Assembly (NCBI GenBank): GCA_013397865.1
Contig: VZTI01003650.1
Coordinates: 248,001 to 312,000 of the forward strand
Length of the DNA stretch: 64,000 nucleotides
Direction: 5' to 3'
Source: Struthidea cinerea
Taxonomy: Eukaryota > Chordata > Aves > Passeriformes > Corcoracidae
In this document: one piece after another, positions 25,301 through 37,297 of the stretch
Position numbering within the stretch: position 1 is the first letter of the stretch
How the letters are laid out: each line of letters begins with the position of its first letter
The notes under the pieces: model-generated
Told to the model about the DNA's origin: nothing
Databases searched by the model: none
Seen by the model: only the letters and a program-made list of their open reading frames with translations
Position numbers and translations under genes: made by a program

Positions 25301-28300
25301 TAATAGACGTGTCTTTTGAAAATAAACAATCACCCTGTTGGCCTTTGCCCTTACTCCCCCAGTTAGACTATCAGGTGCTCACACATGTATTGTAGATTAT
25401 CTCTTGAGATCAGTGTGATTTTAAACTTGCAACAGCAGAGAATCACCTACTTAAAACGTTTGCAAGATCACAGCTCTAGCAATGCACTCTAACTGAATTT
25501 GTGGTATGAAATCAGTATGCAAGTAAACTTAGGATTAGGCAACTTGCTGGCTGCCAGTTTTCTTGGAGTAATGGCCGTCAAGTTGGCTGCTGTGCTTTTC
25601 TGGGGAATAAGAAAAAACCCCAAACAAAACTGAGCTTTTAGGAGTCTTCTGTAAATTAGAGAGGTTTCTCTGTACCTTTGAGCATAATTAGCTAAGCTAA
25701 CAACTTAAGAGTTGTTTACCCATTAAGGAAAAGTCAGGAAATAGGTAGAAGTTTATGGGAACCTAAGTGGGTTGCTGATGCCAGTGAAGTATTTTCCAAA
25801 ACCCTCAGCACAGGATGAAAGCACCACATGATTCCATGTAAGAATACTGCAGCAGAAAGTAGTCACAAGTACTCAATATCCTCCCTGGGAAAACAGCTCC
25901 TGCTTTAAGTGAAATGAGCCTGGACTTGGTCGTATGCTAATTGCTTTTCATTACTATGTGTTAGCAAAGCTGTTTAATACTTGCCATAAAGCCTGGATTT
26001 CACTCTCATTTAATACCAGGTTAATTCTGAACTAATAAGCTCTCAAAAGCTTAGAGGTTCCAGTAAAATGAGATTTGGCTAAAAATTGCATGTTGGTTTC
26101 TACTAGTAACAGTGGTGTAGCTTTGGTGCTCTAGGCAATGAAAAAGGAAGACTAGTGAGAAAAGAGAATATGCTTCACTGGGATGCTGAATGATTTAGTA
26201 GAAGTCATGGTGTCTTACTGTAAACCTTAGGAAGGGTTTCTTAGCCTTCAGAACAGTGAAAGATGTAATAGTCAACTTTGAATAATTTCCAAGTGTTCAT
26301 TTGTATGATGTATTTTGATTAAGTGTTGGAAAATCAAGACACAGAATATTGTGCATGGAGCAAGATGGTTGTTACTTCAGTGTTTCTCAGGCAGCAATTA
26401 TCTCTGACTCTGAGGGCTGAACACTGAACAGAAGCTGTTTATGAGCAGAATAATAGCAGGATTTCTCACAAATGAAGCATCTTCTCTTGGCCTGGTACAG
26501 TGAAGTATAAAGATGATACTGCAGCCTGCTGAAATTGGCTGGTTACAAAGGTGCACCTCTGGCTCTTCGGTTAAAAAAATTATTCTGGAATGTACCATCT
26601 GTGGCTCTTCAGGACTTTCAGAGTTAAAACTTTCATGTAAGTCTTGTCCCTGCTAGGAAAATTACCAGATGCTGACAGGGGGTGTCAGCAGTGCCTCAGC
26701 TGAACATATGCTGCATATGGTTTGGCTACAGGCACAGACAGGGAGGCCCTGCTCCCTGCTGCTGCAGAGACTGGTGAAAACAGGCTTTAAACCGACTGAT
26801 TCCAGCACAATACTAAATGTTAGCCTCTATGCAGTGTTCGTCCTACCAATGAGACTGAATAAACTACTCGAGTAGTTTGGCCTGACAAGATTTTTGCTGC
26901 ATCGAAAAAGAGTTACGCAGCATCTTTACTGAGTTATTTTACAAATGGTTGCTTCGAGGTATGCAGCAATCCCGATTGCTGTGCATTGTGATTATATTTG
27001 TACTATTTTGTGGTGAGGCTGGAATTGAAACTGAATCAGAGACTGAATACAAAGCAGATTCAAATCTGTTTACCTTAATGATTGATTGTAATCTCTGACT
27101 CTGACACAACAATGCATCATAAAAATTAAATTAACTGTTTTCTGGAGAAAATATTTCCGTGCTTTTCCAGAGAACACACTGAAAAATATTTCCTGTTTGT
27201 GGTGTTGCCACAGAATTTGGTGATTATTTGTGTCTGTTGTGTGAATCTGCTACAGGCACCCACCCAGCACCACCACTCACACACCCACCTCCCACCCACA
27301 CATTCTGGCACCCTGTGGCAGAAACACGGCACATGGGGAATTGCTGAGGGCAACTGCATGTTCCCCCAGCCCGTTCCAATTACAGCACTCTTGAGCAGCT
27401 CCTGAGAAAAATTTCAAGGCTGGACCCATTTCAGGAGTCCCGTTGCTTGTGGAAAGCATTTCCACTCCTTCCTGCGCTTCCCCCCCTGCCCTTGGATGCT
27501 TACTTCCACCTCCTGCCCAGCAACAGCTCGGGTGCAGCCAGGGGAGCTGCTCCAGCTCGCAGCCTGGCGGGAAAAAGCAGAAGGCATGTCCAGCATATCT
27601 CCCTTTAGGTGGTAGTGTGCTCTTACATTGGCAGGAGCCACCACTTCTACCTTCATCCTTAGAGACCAAGTAGATCAAAGGAGATGATGTGAACAGGATC
27701 AAGTGATCTATGGGGAGCAACAGCATCTCTGGGTCAGTGTGTGGTAACAAGACAGAAAGGTAACCATTCCTGTCCTGGCATAGAAACAAATTTTGCTGAA
27801 TTATGTAACGAAAAGCAAGAGGTGGGAAGAGATCTGGCTCAGGTATTCAGTATTGCTTAGATAAAAGACAGACCCTAGGGCAGTATTTGTGCAAACTGCC
27901 TCCCTTTTGTACTGGAACTGGAAACATGGCTCATATCTCCAGCTTAGTAGTTTAATTATGTACCCGAGCATGCTGGGGGAATGGCTTGTAAGGTCATCCT
28001 CAACTGATTTTCTGAACCTGAAATTTAAGGTCTTTTTAAAAAGGACAGTGTCACTGACAGGAACAAAAGTGTCCATTCTGCTGTTTGTAATGTTCAGGCA
28101 AAGACAGCTCACCAACGTAAATTAACTTTTTTAGTAAGGCTGTGTGTAACCTTTCAGGTTCAGAGCTACCCTGTGCTCTTACCAAACATAAATTATTAGC
28201 CAAATCTGCAAACTCCAGTTTAGAAGATTAATGGACCATCATCAAAATAGTCAATTGAGTCTTAAAACAGGCACTTGAATCTGAACTCCTTTCAAAAAAT

Positions 28301-31300
28301 GGAATTTAGGGTTTGTCCTCTGCATGGGTAGATAATGGATTATTTTCCCTATGTGTACACTTTTTATAGCTATCATCACAGTAAGCATCAAAGTGCCAGA
28401 GGAGCATTGACGGATTGGTCCTTGCAGACCCACAGGTTATAAGGCACTACTCCTATCATCACATATTTTACACACATGGCACTTAAGCTGAGAAAAGTAT
28501 GCTGAACTGGCAAGGTCAGAGAGAAACAAAATCCAGAATCTGTCTTCCCCAGCCCCAGGGAAGATGTCATAAAGACATCCCTCCTGCCTGAAATGGGAGT
28601 TTCCTTTTTGTTCAGATAAATTACCATTACTTTTGGTGGTAGAAGAATAAGGAGTTGTTTTACCACTAGTTATAGGAATATGAGTGTCTGAGCCAATGGG
28701 CATAAAAGTCTCTTGGCGCACTGGTTCCAGTTCCCCCACTTGAGGCAATTATGCATTTTGGTACCATAGATACACATAACTAACTCCATCTCAGGCTACT
28801 AAAGCTAGGGTTTCTTCCATGCTGTTCTAATAGGAAGACAGTTGCATGATTACAGTGTTCTGATCTTAAAAATAATCTGATTTCCCATCAAAATGTGACT
28901 AGCTTGTGCAGCTGCCATAACTTACAGACACAGTAATACAATATGTATTATTTGTATTGATTCCTAGAAACAATTGTAATATTACAAGTAATATAAGACT
29001 GCAAGAGATTTCCTTGACTATATTGCAGATAAAAGTTCTAATTTAATATGTACAGCTTTTTTTTAAAACAGGACAAATAAGCTAGTCCAAAATTTATAAA
29101 TTTGTGTCTGGTTCCCTGTCCAGACAAATAAATTTTCAAGTGAGTGGCATTGTATGTTTTCTGCATCTTTAAAATTAGGTAATTTCTTTTCTGGACAAAA
29201 TAAATAGACAGTTTGCTTAAATGTGATCATCCATGCTTTAAAAAAATATTCTTGAGTTTAGTATTAATAATGAAGAAAATAATTAGTTACTACAACAGCA
29301 GAGAAACAGAATAATGACTATTAGATGAAGGTTTATAATTGCTTTGAAGCTTTCAGGCAGGCTAAATTCAGAGAACAAATGTTATTGAAAAGACCTAGCA
29401 CAAAAATATTGTTGTAGCACTTGTCACCTGCTTTGCTCAAATTATTCTTTTCTAGCTTTTCCATTCCAAGGCATTCTTGATAGAGTAAATTCAAACAAAA
29501 AGTAGAAATTGACAAACTAAAGGTAGAATTAGCAAGATGATTTTTTTTTTTTTTGATGAAAAGGAAAGAGAAACATGGTGGAGATGGTAATTCAATCATC
29601 TGGCACAAGAAATATGCCCATGAATGTTAATTTACTTCAGACTGTAACAAAGATAGCAAGTTTGTCATTGTAGAGAGAGACTAAAGAAAGAAAAGTATTG
29701 GTACTAATTGAGAAATAAACCCCGAGCAGCTGTGTGGTTCTTGAAGGCCATGAATCAATACCACCTAGGAGCCTCCTAACAACAGGATGCCCCAATCCTT
29801 CCCACCAAGTGCAAACCTGTTTCTCTTTTTCTTAATCTTACCAAAATATTCACTGTTCTGCCCTCATGAATGGATCAAAAGCTGTAGTTGTTCCGAGTTT
29901 TTTGCTCTGGCCGGCACAGAGTCACCCAAGGTCTGCAGCCACACTGTAACCAGGTGGGTATTTCTGTTGTGTCACGCTGGCCAATTATTCTGCTGACCTG
30001 TTGTTTTATTATAATAAGCATCAGAAGCAGGATGATCTTAGGTAACTTTACATAATTTCTACTGATGTGGCATCATTCCTAACACAGTCCACTACCTGCT
30101 TCACTCTTCTAGTATCTGATGGACACTGTGCCTCTGCAGAGGTGCTGTATCCCTCCTCCCTTCAGTGATTTAAGTGAGCACTGAGGGCTGCTTTGTGATT
30201 CCTCCCTGAGCCCAGGGAGAAGCACCATTGCTCCAAAATCAAATAAACCCACGCACGGCCCCTTGCTATGTCTCACACACAACAATGCTTCTCACTGTCA
30301 CTCCAGCCCCTGGTCAGAGTCATTCAATCACCCACTGCAGGTGGTCTTCAGCCCTCAAACTCTCCAAGACTCTTTCTCTATGTATTTATTTTTCCATAGG
30401 TTTGTTTGGTTGGTTTTTTTTGGCATCCTTGTTGCATAACAAGGTGCCTTCATATCCTCAGGTAATTTTGGAAGAACAGTTTTGAATAGAGAAGAGGGGA
30501 TGGCAAGGTAATTAAGTGGGTGGGGAAGAAGGTTGATAAAGAGCTCCTAATAGTCAGTTTTACATGCTATTATTTCAAGCAAGGAAAATAAATACAGAAT
30601 AGCTGTAGTGTCATCAGACTGTGCAGTGAGGGGTATGACAGAGAAAAGGACGGCAGCTAGAACAGAGCAGGAAGAGAAAACAAAAGGCTGCAGTGGGACA
30701 ACCCTTACTCTGAAATCTCACCCTTTCTTCCCAGCTAGTCCATATCACTTTAATATACAGCCACCTAACAGTCAATCTAGTATCACATTTTTCAAGATAA
30801 GAAGAAAATGAAAAACACATAGTGAAGGAAAAGAAAAGAAAAGAAAAGAAAAGAAAAGAAAAGAAAAGAAAAGAAAAGAAAAGAAAAGAGAAAGGAAAAG
30901 AGAAAAGAAAAGAGAAAAGCAAAGAAAAAAAAGAAAAGAAAAGTGATTCTTGACTAAACTCTTTTCCTTCCTATTTCTGTCAACTTTTCATCTCTACAGT
31001 CCTTTCTCTTCCTACTTCTTATACTTTGTGGGACACAAAATAAAGGTGGAATTCAGCCTTCCTAATTGGTAACTGGAAGTCTTCTTTATGTTAAAATACA
31101 ATGATCTGTTGTATGATGATGGCTCTTCTGTAGTACCAGCCATCTCTCCATGTCATGCTGTCTGAATAATGCCTCTTGAGGATGGGGAGGAAGAATAGCA
31201 TCACAGTCAGACCCCGTGGGGTTATAAATAGCATTCAAGCAGCCTGAAAGACTGAAGCCATCATTAAGTTCCATGCAGCTGTAGTGGTGTAGGTGGGTGA

Positions 31301-34300
31301 GTAAGAGCAACTCAGAGATGGGATAATGGTAACCTGGTACACAAGGGTCATTTTTCATTGATGGCGTCACTTCATTGAGCTATTGTGTTCTCCCTAAATT
31401 AGGTCCCTGTGTTTAAGAGAGCTGAGCAAGCTCAGCCTCAGCAAAGCACATTTCAAAGAAGATTAGAGGGGAAAACAGTTTGTTGTGTGTTGTGATTTAT
31501 ACCAAATTGTGATAAACCTTTCTCACTTGGGTCAGTAATTGCTTTTATCAGCAGCAAAGTAACTGCAAGTGGAAGGGCCTTTAGGAAGCTGCACACCAGC
31601 CTCCTGCATGTGGGTAATGGGGACTTTCACTGGACAAATTAGGAAGTTAACACAGCAATTTAACTCAGGCTGTCCTTTCAGCGTTTTTCTCAGCAATGTG
31701 ATTCATTTTGTCATCTTGGACTTTTTCAGTGCCAGGACGACAAGGTCTTGGTTTTGGAAAATCCCTTTCAATTTATTTTTATTAATTTGGTTGCAGATAT
31801 ACAAAAATCAAAAAATCCTACACTAATTTCACATAGTTTATATAAAAAAACCCAGATGAAAATAATTAGCAGCTTATGTTAGTTTGAGCTTGCATACACA
31901 AACATACTACTCTTTACTCATTTCTAAACTGGGAAAATTGAGATCTTGATCCTACTCCCAGTGAAGTTGGTGGGGGAGTTGCCTTTAACTTCAGTAGATA
32001 TATGACTCAGCTTAATTCCCCCTGTGGGACCTGTCAGTATGTAAAGATTCCTTGGAGGTTAATTGCTTGCAGAAGAGACTTTGCCTGGGATCTAAAAGGA
32101 AGGTGCAAATTGCACAACTGGAGCCTTAGCTATGTACTGTAGCCTGGAAAAGACACTGTCGTTTAAAGCAAAGGGGTCTCTTTTTTCAGTAATCCTGCGA
32201 CTTAATAATTAAATCTGGTCATTCATTAATTTAGAGTATGTCTTAGAGAGTCACTTCCTTTGCCATCTTGCCAAATAGCAGTGGAAGTAGGACAAATGCT
32301 TTTATGTTTTCCTGAAATTATTCCTTTCAGCTTTTTTTTGTTTGTACTCTCTTTCAAGAGTACTTCTTAAAAAAAAAATCACTACTTTGAAGTAGTAGAC
32401 TTTTAGAAAGTTGTTAAAAAAGAAACATGAAAGAAATAACTCTTGCAGGAGTGGAAGAGAGGATTTCTAAACGAAGTAGATAGAATCATTCTTATTTACA
32501 CTTTTCAGATTTATGTGTGTGACTTCATTATATAAATGTGCCCTTTGCTATTCTGAAAAATCTAACAGATGTATCACTACCAATTAAAAGCTGGGGGAAG
32601 GTTGTTCCTTCATCTTTAAAACTCTATATTAATTCTCCCATGTCACATTTTTTGTAATCCTTTCCCACCTGTATTACACTTGGAATAATCCTTCTCACTC
32701 CTTGTCACATGTGCATTAAACCTCTTTTAAAGTACAGACTTAGAGCTTCTAAAACAAGCATTTCATTTTTGTTGCACTAAGTGTGATGTCAAATCACTAT
32801 TAGAAATCTCACGCATATACCAATCTGGAATTTATTCTGGACGTTCCTTCCTTCATAAATTGCTGTACTTGGTCAACCATGACATGTACTGCTGGCACTG
32901 CCCCTCTGTTCCCTGCAGCTTTTGTTATTCATCTGGAGGCAAAACATTAGCCTGTAAATAAAAGAGTATATAGCTCAGTCTTCCAGAAATACCCATGCAA
33001 GTGCTATGAATTTGTTTGTATTAGCAAGCATTCTCAGTGGCAAATGGTAATAGTACTCTCATTTTGCTTTTTCAGGTTTGTAGAAAAACCTTAATATAGG
33101 AAGGACTAATCTCCCGAAACTTTGGTTTGTAACTTTGAGAGAACACGAGGGCTTGTAAGAAACTATATTCTATATACACTATATTAGTGTTCAAGTTTAT
33201 AGTCAGAAGAGGGATTTGCCTTTTTTCTCATGGCAGTTCTGTCGATAAATTCTGCTTTCCATAATTTTACTAGACCTTGGTGTGACAGACTATATACATT
33301 TATCAGCCTCCAAAAAAGAGAATTCAGATTAAGAAAAGATTTTGTTAATTATTGGTCTCCAGTACAGGAAGTTAATCCTGTTCTCAGACACGCTCTTAGA
33401 TGTACTGCATCCAAGCTTCTCTGAATAGTACGCACATGTGGAAGGGCTGACTGAATCAATGAAGCTGCAAGATTTAGAAGAGGGTTTTACCACACTACCA
33501 GTGGAAAAGCTAAGATGAACAAGTCTGGAAGATTAAAACTATTTACTTCTGGAAACTTAACAAATGTCTAATTGACTAGATACTGTTATATCTGTAATTG
33601 CAATTTTCTAGGTATTTTCTTCATTAAATGTAGTGACATTTAAAAAATACAACTTGTAATATAAATTCTTACCTTATTATCTAAAGTGAGTTTTAGTGTG
33701 GCTTTCTGAGGAAATTAAGTTTTTGTGAGCACTTTGTTAATCTGTCAATACCTTCTTGGATAATTTCTAGCTCTTCAAGCCTGTTTAATCTGCTGATGAG
33801 CTTCAAATGCATTTAAAAGACGGTTTCAGATCTCTGTTATGAGGATTTCTTAAGTTTCAGAAACACTGTTGGCTGAATAGAGGAAAGACCCAAATTAGTG
33901 GCTCAATTCAGCTCAGTAGTTTTCTCTGCTTTGTCTTTTTGTCCAGCTGGTCAATAGAGGACACCTGAGGAACTGGAGGTTCCCTTCTCTGAGCAGGCAG
34001 AGCTTGTGGATTAAAAAGTATACTCAAAAGGAGTGTGATGCATATACCTGGGATATCTATGGAAAGGAACTTAAAGGAACATGGGAACACAAATCCATTG
34101 AAATTCAGGGTTGAATAATGCTGTTAGAAGTTTTCAAGTGCCCAGCACAAACCCTTATAGATACCAGGGAGGCTGTGAGACAAGTCTATAAGACCTGTTG
34201 AAAGTGGCTTTTAAGTTAACTTCTGACACACTTCTTGTCTCATATAAATGAAATTTTTCTCACAATGTTGCCACTAAGGTCATTCTCCTGCCCGTTTAAT

Positions 34301-35219
34301 CAACTTCACTGAGTTGTCCTTCAGAGACTTCCCTTTCCCAAGGTCTGAAGCAGATACTTATTGTCTGCACTGACCCGAGAACTTCCCAAGCTAACAGAGA
34401 TCACCAGCTATGGTTCATATGGACCCTCTCCATACAATGCCAGCATTTCCAGTCTTAATCTGCATTTATTTCTCCTTTGCTTCCCATGCCCGACACTGTA
34501 AAGCAAACACTTTGCCCCTCCATTTGAGTCATTATTCCAAATTCACTCTTTCCATAGGATGTACCAGAAAGCTGTGGCCAGCAAGAGCAGGGCTGGTGGC
34601 AGGCTGTCCCTGCTGCTGCTGACTGCTGGAGAGTCCTGTGGTCACTCCCAGAGTTATTTGCTACCTCATTTGAACTGCATCCCTTAAGCCCATTTGTTTG
34701 CCTCATCCCCTAACTACACCTTGCCTTTGAGAGTGTGTCTGTACTGCTCTCCAGAGAAGTAATTACACTGCATGTGCAGTCACACCAGTCTCGGATGAGA
34801 GGCAAGGGGCTGATGGCCTTCACTAGTTCTTTAAGGCATCTGCTCTGCCATGCAGTCTGTCTCGTCCCAATTTAATTTCATATCTTACCTGAGCTACAAT
34901 AAAACTGTTTAAATTATATCTACAGTTCCAGTCCAAGTGTAGAAATATTTTTGGACAATAAACTTTTTGAGCAAGGACTACCAGTTAGTACAGGTCTTTG
35001 TCAGGAGTCATGACATAGGGGTTCAAAACACTGTCTCACAAAATTTTCCTTGTAGTGTATGAACTCTGTTCAGATTGTGCATATAATGTTGTTCCTGCTG
35101 TTAAGTCTGAAGAATAGCAGCAAGCCAAAAAGTTGCTCAGGTTTTGGGCACAAAGGCAGCCTGGGAACCCAGCATGAGTTTGGTCAATGGGCCGTGCAAA
35201 CTGCACTCGTGAGCAGGGC
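22317..35219. other. Non-coding region upstream of the SPATA13 CpG island
   Basis: No gene recognised over about 13 kb. Open frames of 158 codons (24233-24709, minus) and 170 codons (27277-27789, minus) are the longest, but neither resembles a known family nor has exon-like splice sites. Simple repeats include a T-run at 29541-29554 and a (GAAAA)n tract at 30828-30943. The rest is AT-rich unique sequence. Confidence 0.65.
30828..30943. repeat. (GAAAA)n microsatellite
   Basis: About twelve perfect GAAAA units (30828-30888) are followed by a degenerate continuation with GAGAAAAG variants to about 30943. It is strictly purine on this strand. The open frame on the opposite strand, a run of Ser, Phe and Leu, is a by-product of the repeat. 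Confidence 0.95.
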
Positions 35220-36420
35220 ATACGGACCGAGAGACGGCGAGGCGGGGCAGGGCACCACCGAGGAAGTTTTTTAAGGTCCTAAACGTGACCATCCCTGCGT
35301 GGCCGTTTGTTCCTACGGCGGAAGGGAGGACGGCAGGCGCCTTCCCGCGAGGAGCACCGCCGGAGACCCGCGGGGAGTCACCGGGGGCGGGCGGAGCGGA
35401 CCCTGGCGGGCACGGGGGCGGCCGGAGCAGCCGCGGGTTCGCGCCCCGCCCCGCCCCGCCCCNCTGCCATAGCGATGCGGGAGCGGGCAGCAGCCGGGAC
35501 GCGCGGTGGCGGCGGCGATCCGCGGCTCTCCCCAGGTAAGGGCGCTGCTCCGGGGCCGCCTCCCGGGGAAGCTGCTGCAGGCTGAGATCCCTTACATGCG
35601 TTTTTAGTCTCATCTCGCTGTTTGTCCTCCCGCCTCTCCCCCGCGTCCCTTCTGCCCGCTCAGGTGCAGTTTCTCCCAGAGCCGCTTTCTCTGGGAACTT
35701 CCCTGCCAAGAGCAGCGTCTTGTGCTCGTTTATCGTTCGGTGTTTTCTTTCCGCGTGGAAAGTTGCGAGCGGTACCAGGGCGCAAGGGCCGGCCGAGTGG
35801 GTGCCCGGCGGGCTTTTGTCCGGTCCGGGTGCCGCGGCGGCGGGGCTCGGCCCGGCTCTGCCCTGCCCTGCTGCCCGGCAGGCTCCGCCGCGACCCCGTC
35901 AATAGCAGGGATTAAAAACTGCGGCGGGGGATGTTTCAGGCGTCTCTCTGAAGCGCAAGCAAATCCTTTTATCCGCGGAGGGATAGAGGCTCGCAAAACT
36001 TTCAAAGTGCGCTCGGGAGGGAGCAGCCTTAAAGCCAGCGGGCACGGGCTCCGCAGCTGCCGCGTTTCACGTGGAGGTGGGGACTGGCTGTGCGGGTCCC
36101 GCCGGGCGGCCCGGCGGTGTCCCCGCGAAGGAAACCCCGGCGGGCTCCTGCACCTCCTGCCGCCGCGCCTCCGCCTCGCCCACACCCCCCGTCCCCGCTG
36201 CCCTCCGAGCCCCCGCGGCCCTTGCGATGGGAAGGAGACAAAGAAGAGTCCGGGGCTGCCGCTTTCCCCAAAGCACAGCTGTACGCTTTCTCTCCTTGCT
36301 TCGGGGCGAGGGGGAAATCCCCCCGCCGCCCCATGACTCCGCCGACAGTGACAAGTTTTCGAAGAGCCCACTGCCCTTTGCTGGAAGAACCGTGCTATGA
36401 GGTTTGTTTTTAAGGTGGAG
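35220..36420 (+). promoter_or_regulatory. CpG island, likely SPATA13 promoter
   Basis: About 1.2 kb of very GC-rich, CpG-dense sequence with a sharp edge near 35220. It includes a run of overlapping GC boxes (CCCCGCC units, 35443-35462), typical of Sp1-type TATA-less promoters. It lies about 1 kb before the first large SPATA13 coding exon and contains a candidate exon with a GTAAGG donor, so it is the most likely promoter for the long isoform. An N at 35463 marks an unresolved base at the end of the GC-box run, where the length of the C-rich tract may also be wrong. Large open frames on both strands (up to 213 codons) reflect GC richness only. Confidence 0.75.
35430..35535 (+). other. SPATA13: Candidate SPATA13 5'UTR exon
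   Basis: The exon would end at CCCCAG|GTAAGG (35535/35536), a near-consensus donor directly after the GC-box run. Its left edge is a guess because no start site can be read. An ATG at 35475 opens a frame of 20 codons plus one base before the donor. If joined to the acceptor at 37297/37298 it reaches a TGA at 37309-37311, giving a 24-codon upstream ORF rather than the protein start. The exon is therefore inferred to be leader sequence. Other donors within the island could be used instead. Confidence 0.45.
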
Positions 36421-37297
36421 CCAGCTTCAGACTGGGCATCCTAGTGGTTTTCGGGGCATTGTTTACCCTGGTGGGGCAAACGCCTGCCTGCCTGGCAAAG
36501 ACCCCGGGCCGGGGCAGGGGATGGACCCCGCACAGCTTTCCCAGACACTGGAGCATGGTTTGGCCTGCTGGATCTCCCAGGCTCAGCTGAGCAGGAGATC
36601 CCTTACACTATGTCCCAAACACTCCATTCACTTTCAGATTTAAGTTTTCATCTTGCTGTCACCACAGCTTTTGGTGGCTTCTGGGTATACCACTTTTAAT
36701 TCTTGTTTTCTTTCGTAGGGAAAAAGACTTTGCTGTGCCCTTGATGTAATTTTTTAGGATTTTATGTGCCAGGGGACAGACAAGTCAGTCAAGTGTCACA
36801 CAGCCTTCCAACAGAAGCAAGTGTAGGAAAAATTATGCTTGTTTTCCTCTTCTTTGCCTCCTGTTTGCGAATTAGGTGTCACTTGATGAATGTGTTTTAG
36901 ATGAAAATCTCCCACGCGTCTTGGGGCTCAGTGCTGAGCACCTGAGGAGGAAGACTGGATTGCTGTTATTGGGAATTTCGTTCTCTTAAGCATGTATGAG
37001 GATTGTATTTACCATTGTAAGGTAGGTGTGCTAGTCATACTGAATTTATTAGCTGATTAGCATTAGAGAAACAAGTACTTATTGAAATTATGCTGGTCTC
37101 TTAAATTGCTAATGAATGCAATTATACTTTGAGGGAGTTACGAATGCCTTCTCTGCACCCCTGCGACACACCTTTGTTCACCGTAGAAGAACAACTTCAT
37201 TTTGTGTGTGTCTTTATTTCCTACAATGTAGCTCAAACTTCTTTTAGTTTGTGACTTTGTCAATTTCTTAATGGTGGCTTTTGTTTTCCTAATGCAG
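35536..37297 (+). other. SPATA13: Inferred SPATA13 intron 1
   Basis: It runs from the GTAAGG donor to an acceptor with a T-rich tract (TTGTTTTCCTAATGCAG, ending at 37297). A second possible acceptor, CTTCTTTTAG, ends at 37247. It would place an extra ATG (37271) in the exon, in frame with the protein. The first part is still CpG island. The remainder is ordinary AT-rich sequence with no further feature. Confidence 0.5.

Noticed and set aside
27277..27789. 170-codon minus-strand open frame
   Set aside because: It has no recognisable domain, no good start or splice context, and a composition that follows local C/T-rich sequence. It is most likely chance.
35137..36371. Minus-strand frames of 190 and 213 codons and a plus frame of 204 codons
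   Set aside because: They lie in the second CpG island, where stop codons are rare. They are Arg, Pro, Gly and Ala-rich with no known domain, and one spans the N.
37271..37297. ATG at 37271 as the definite SPATA13 start
   Set aside because: These bases form the T-rich tract and AG of a good acceptor ending at 37297, so they are more likely intron. The use of a weaker acceptor at 37247 remains possible.
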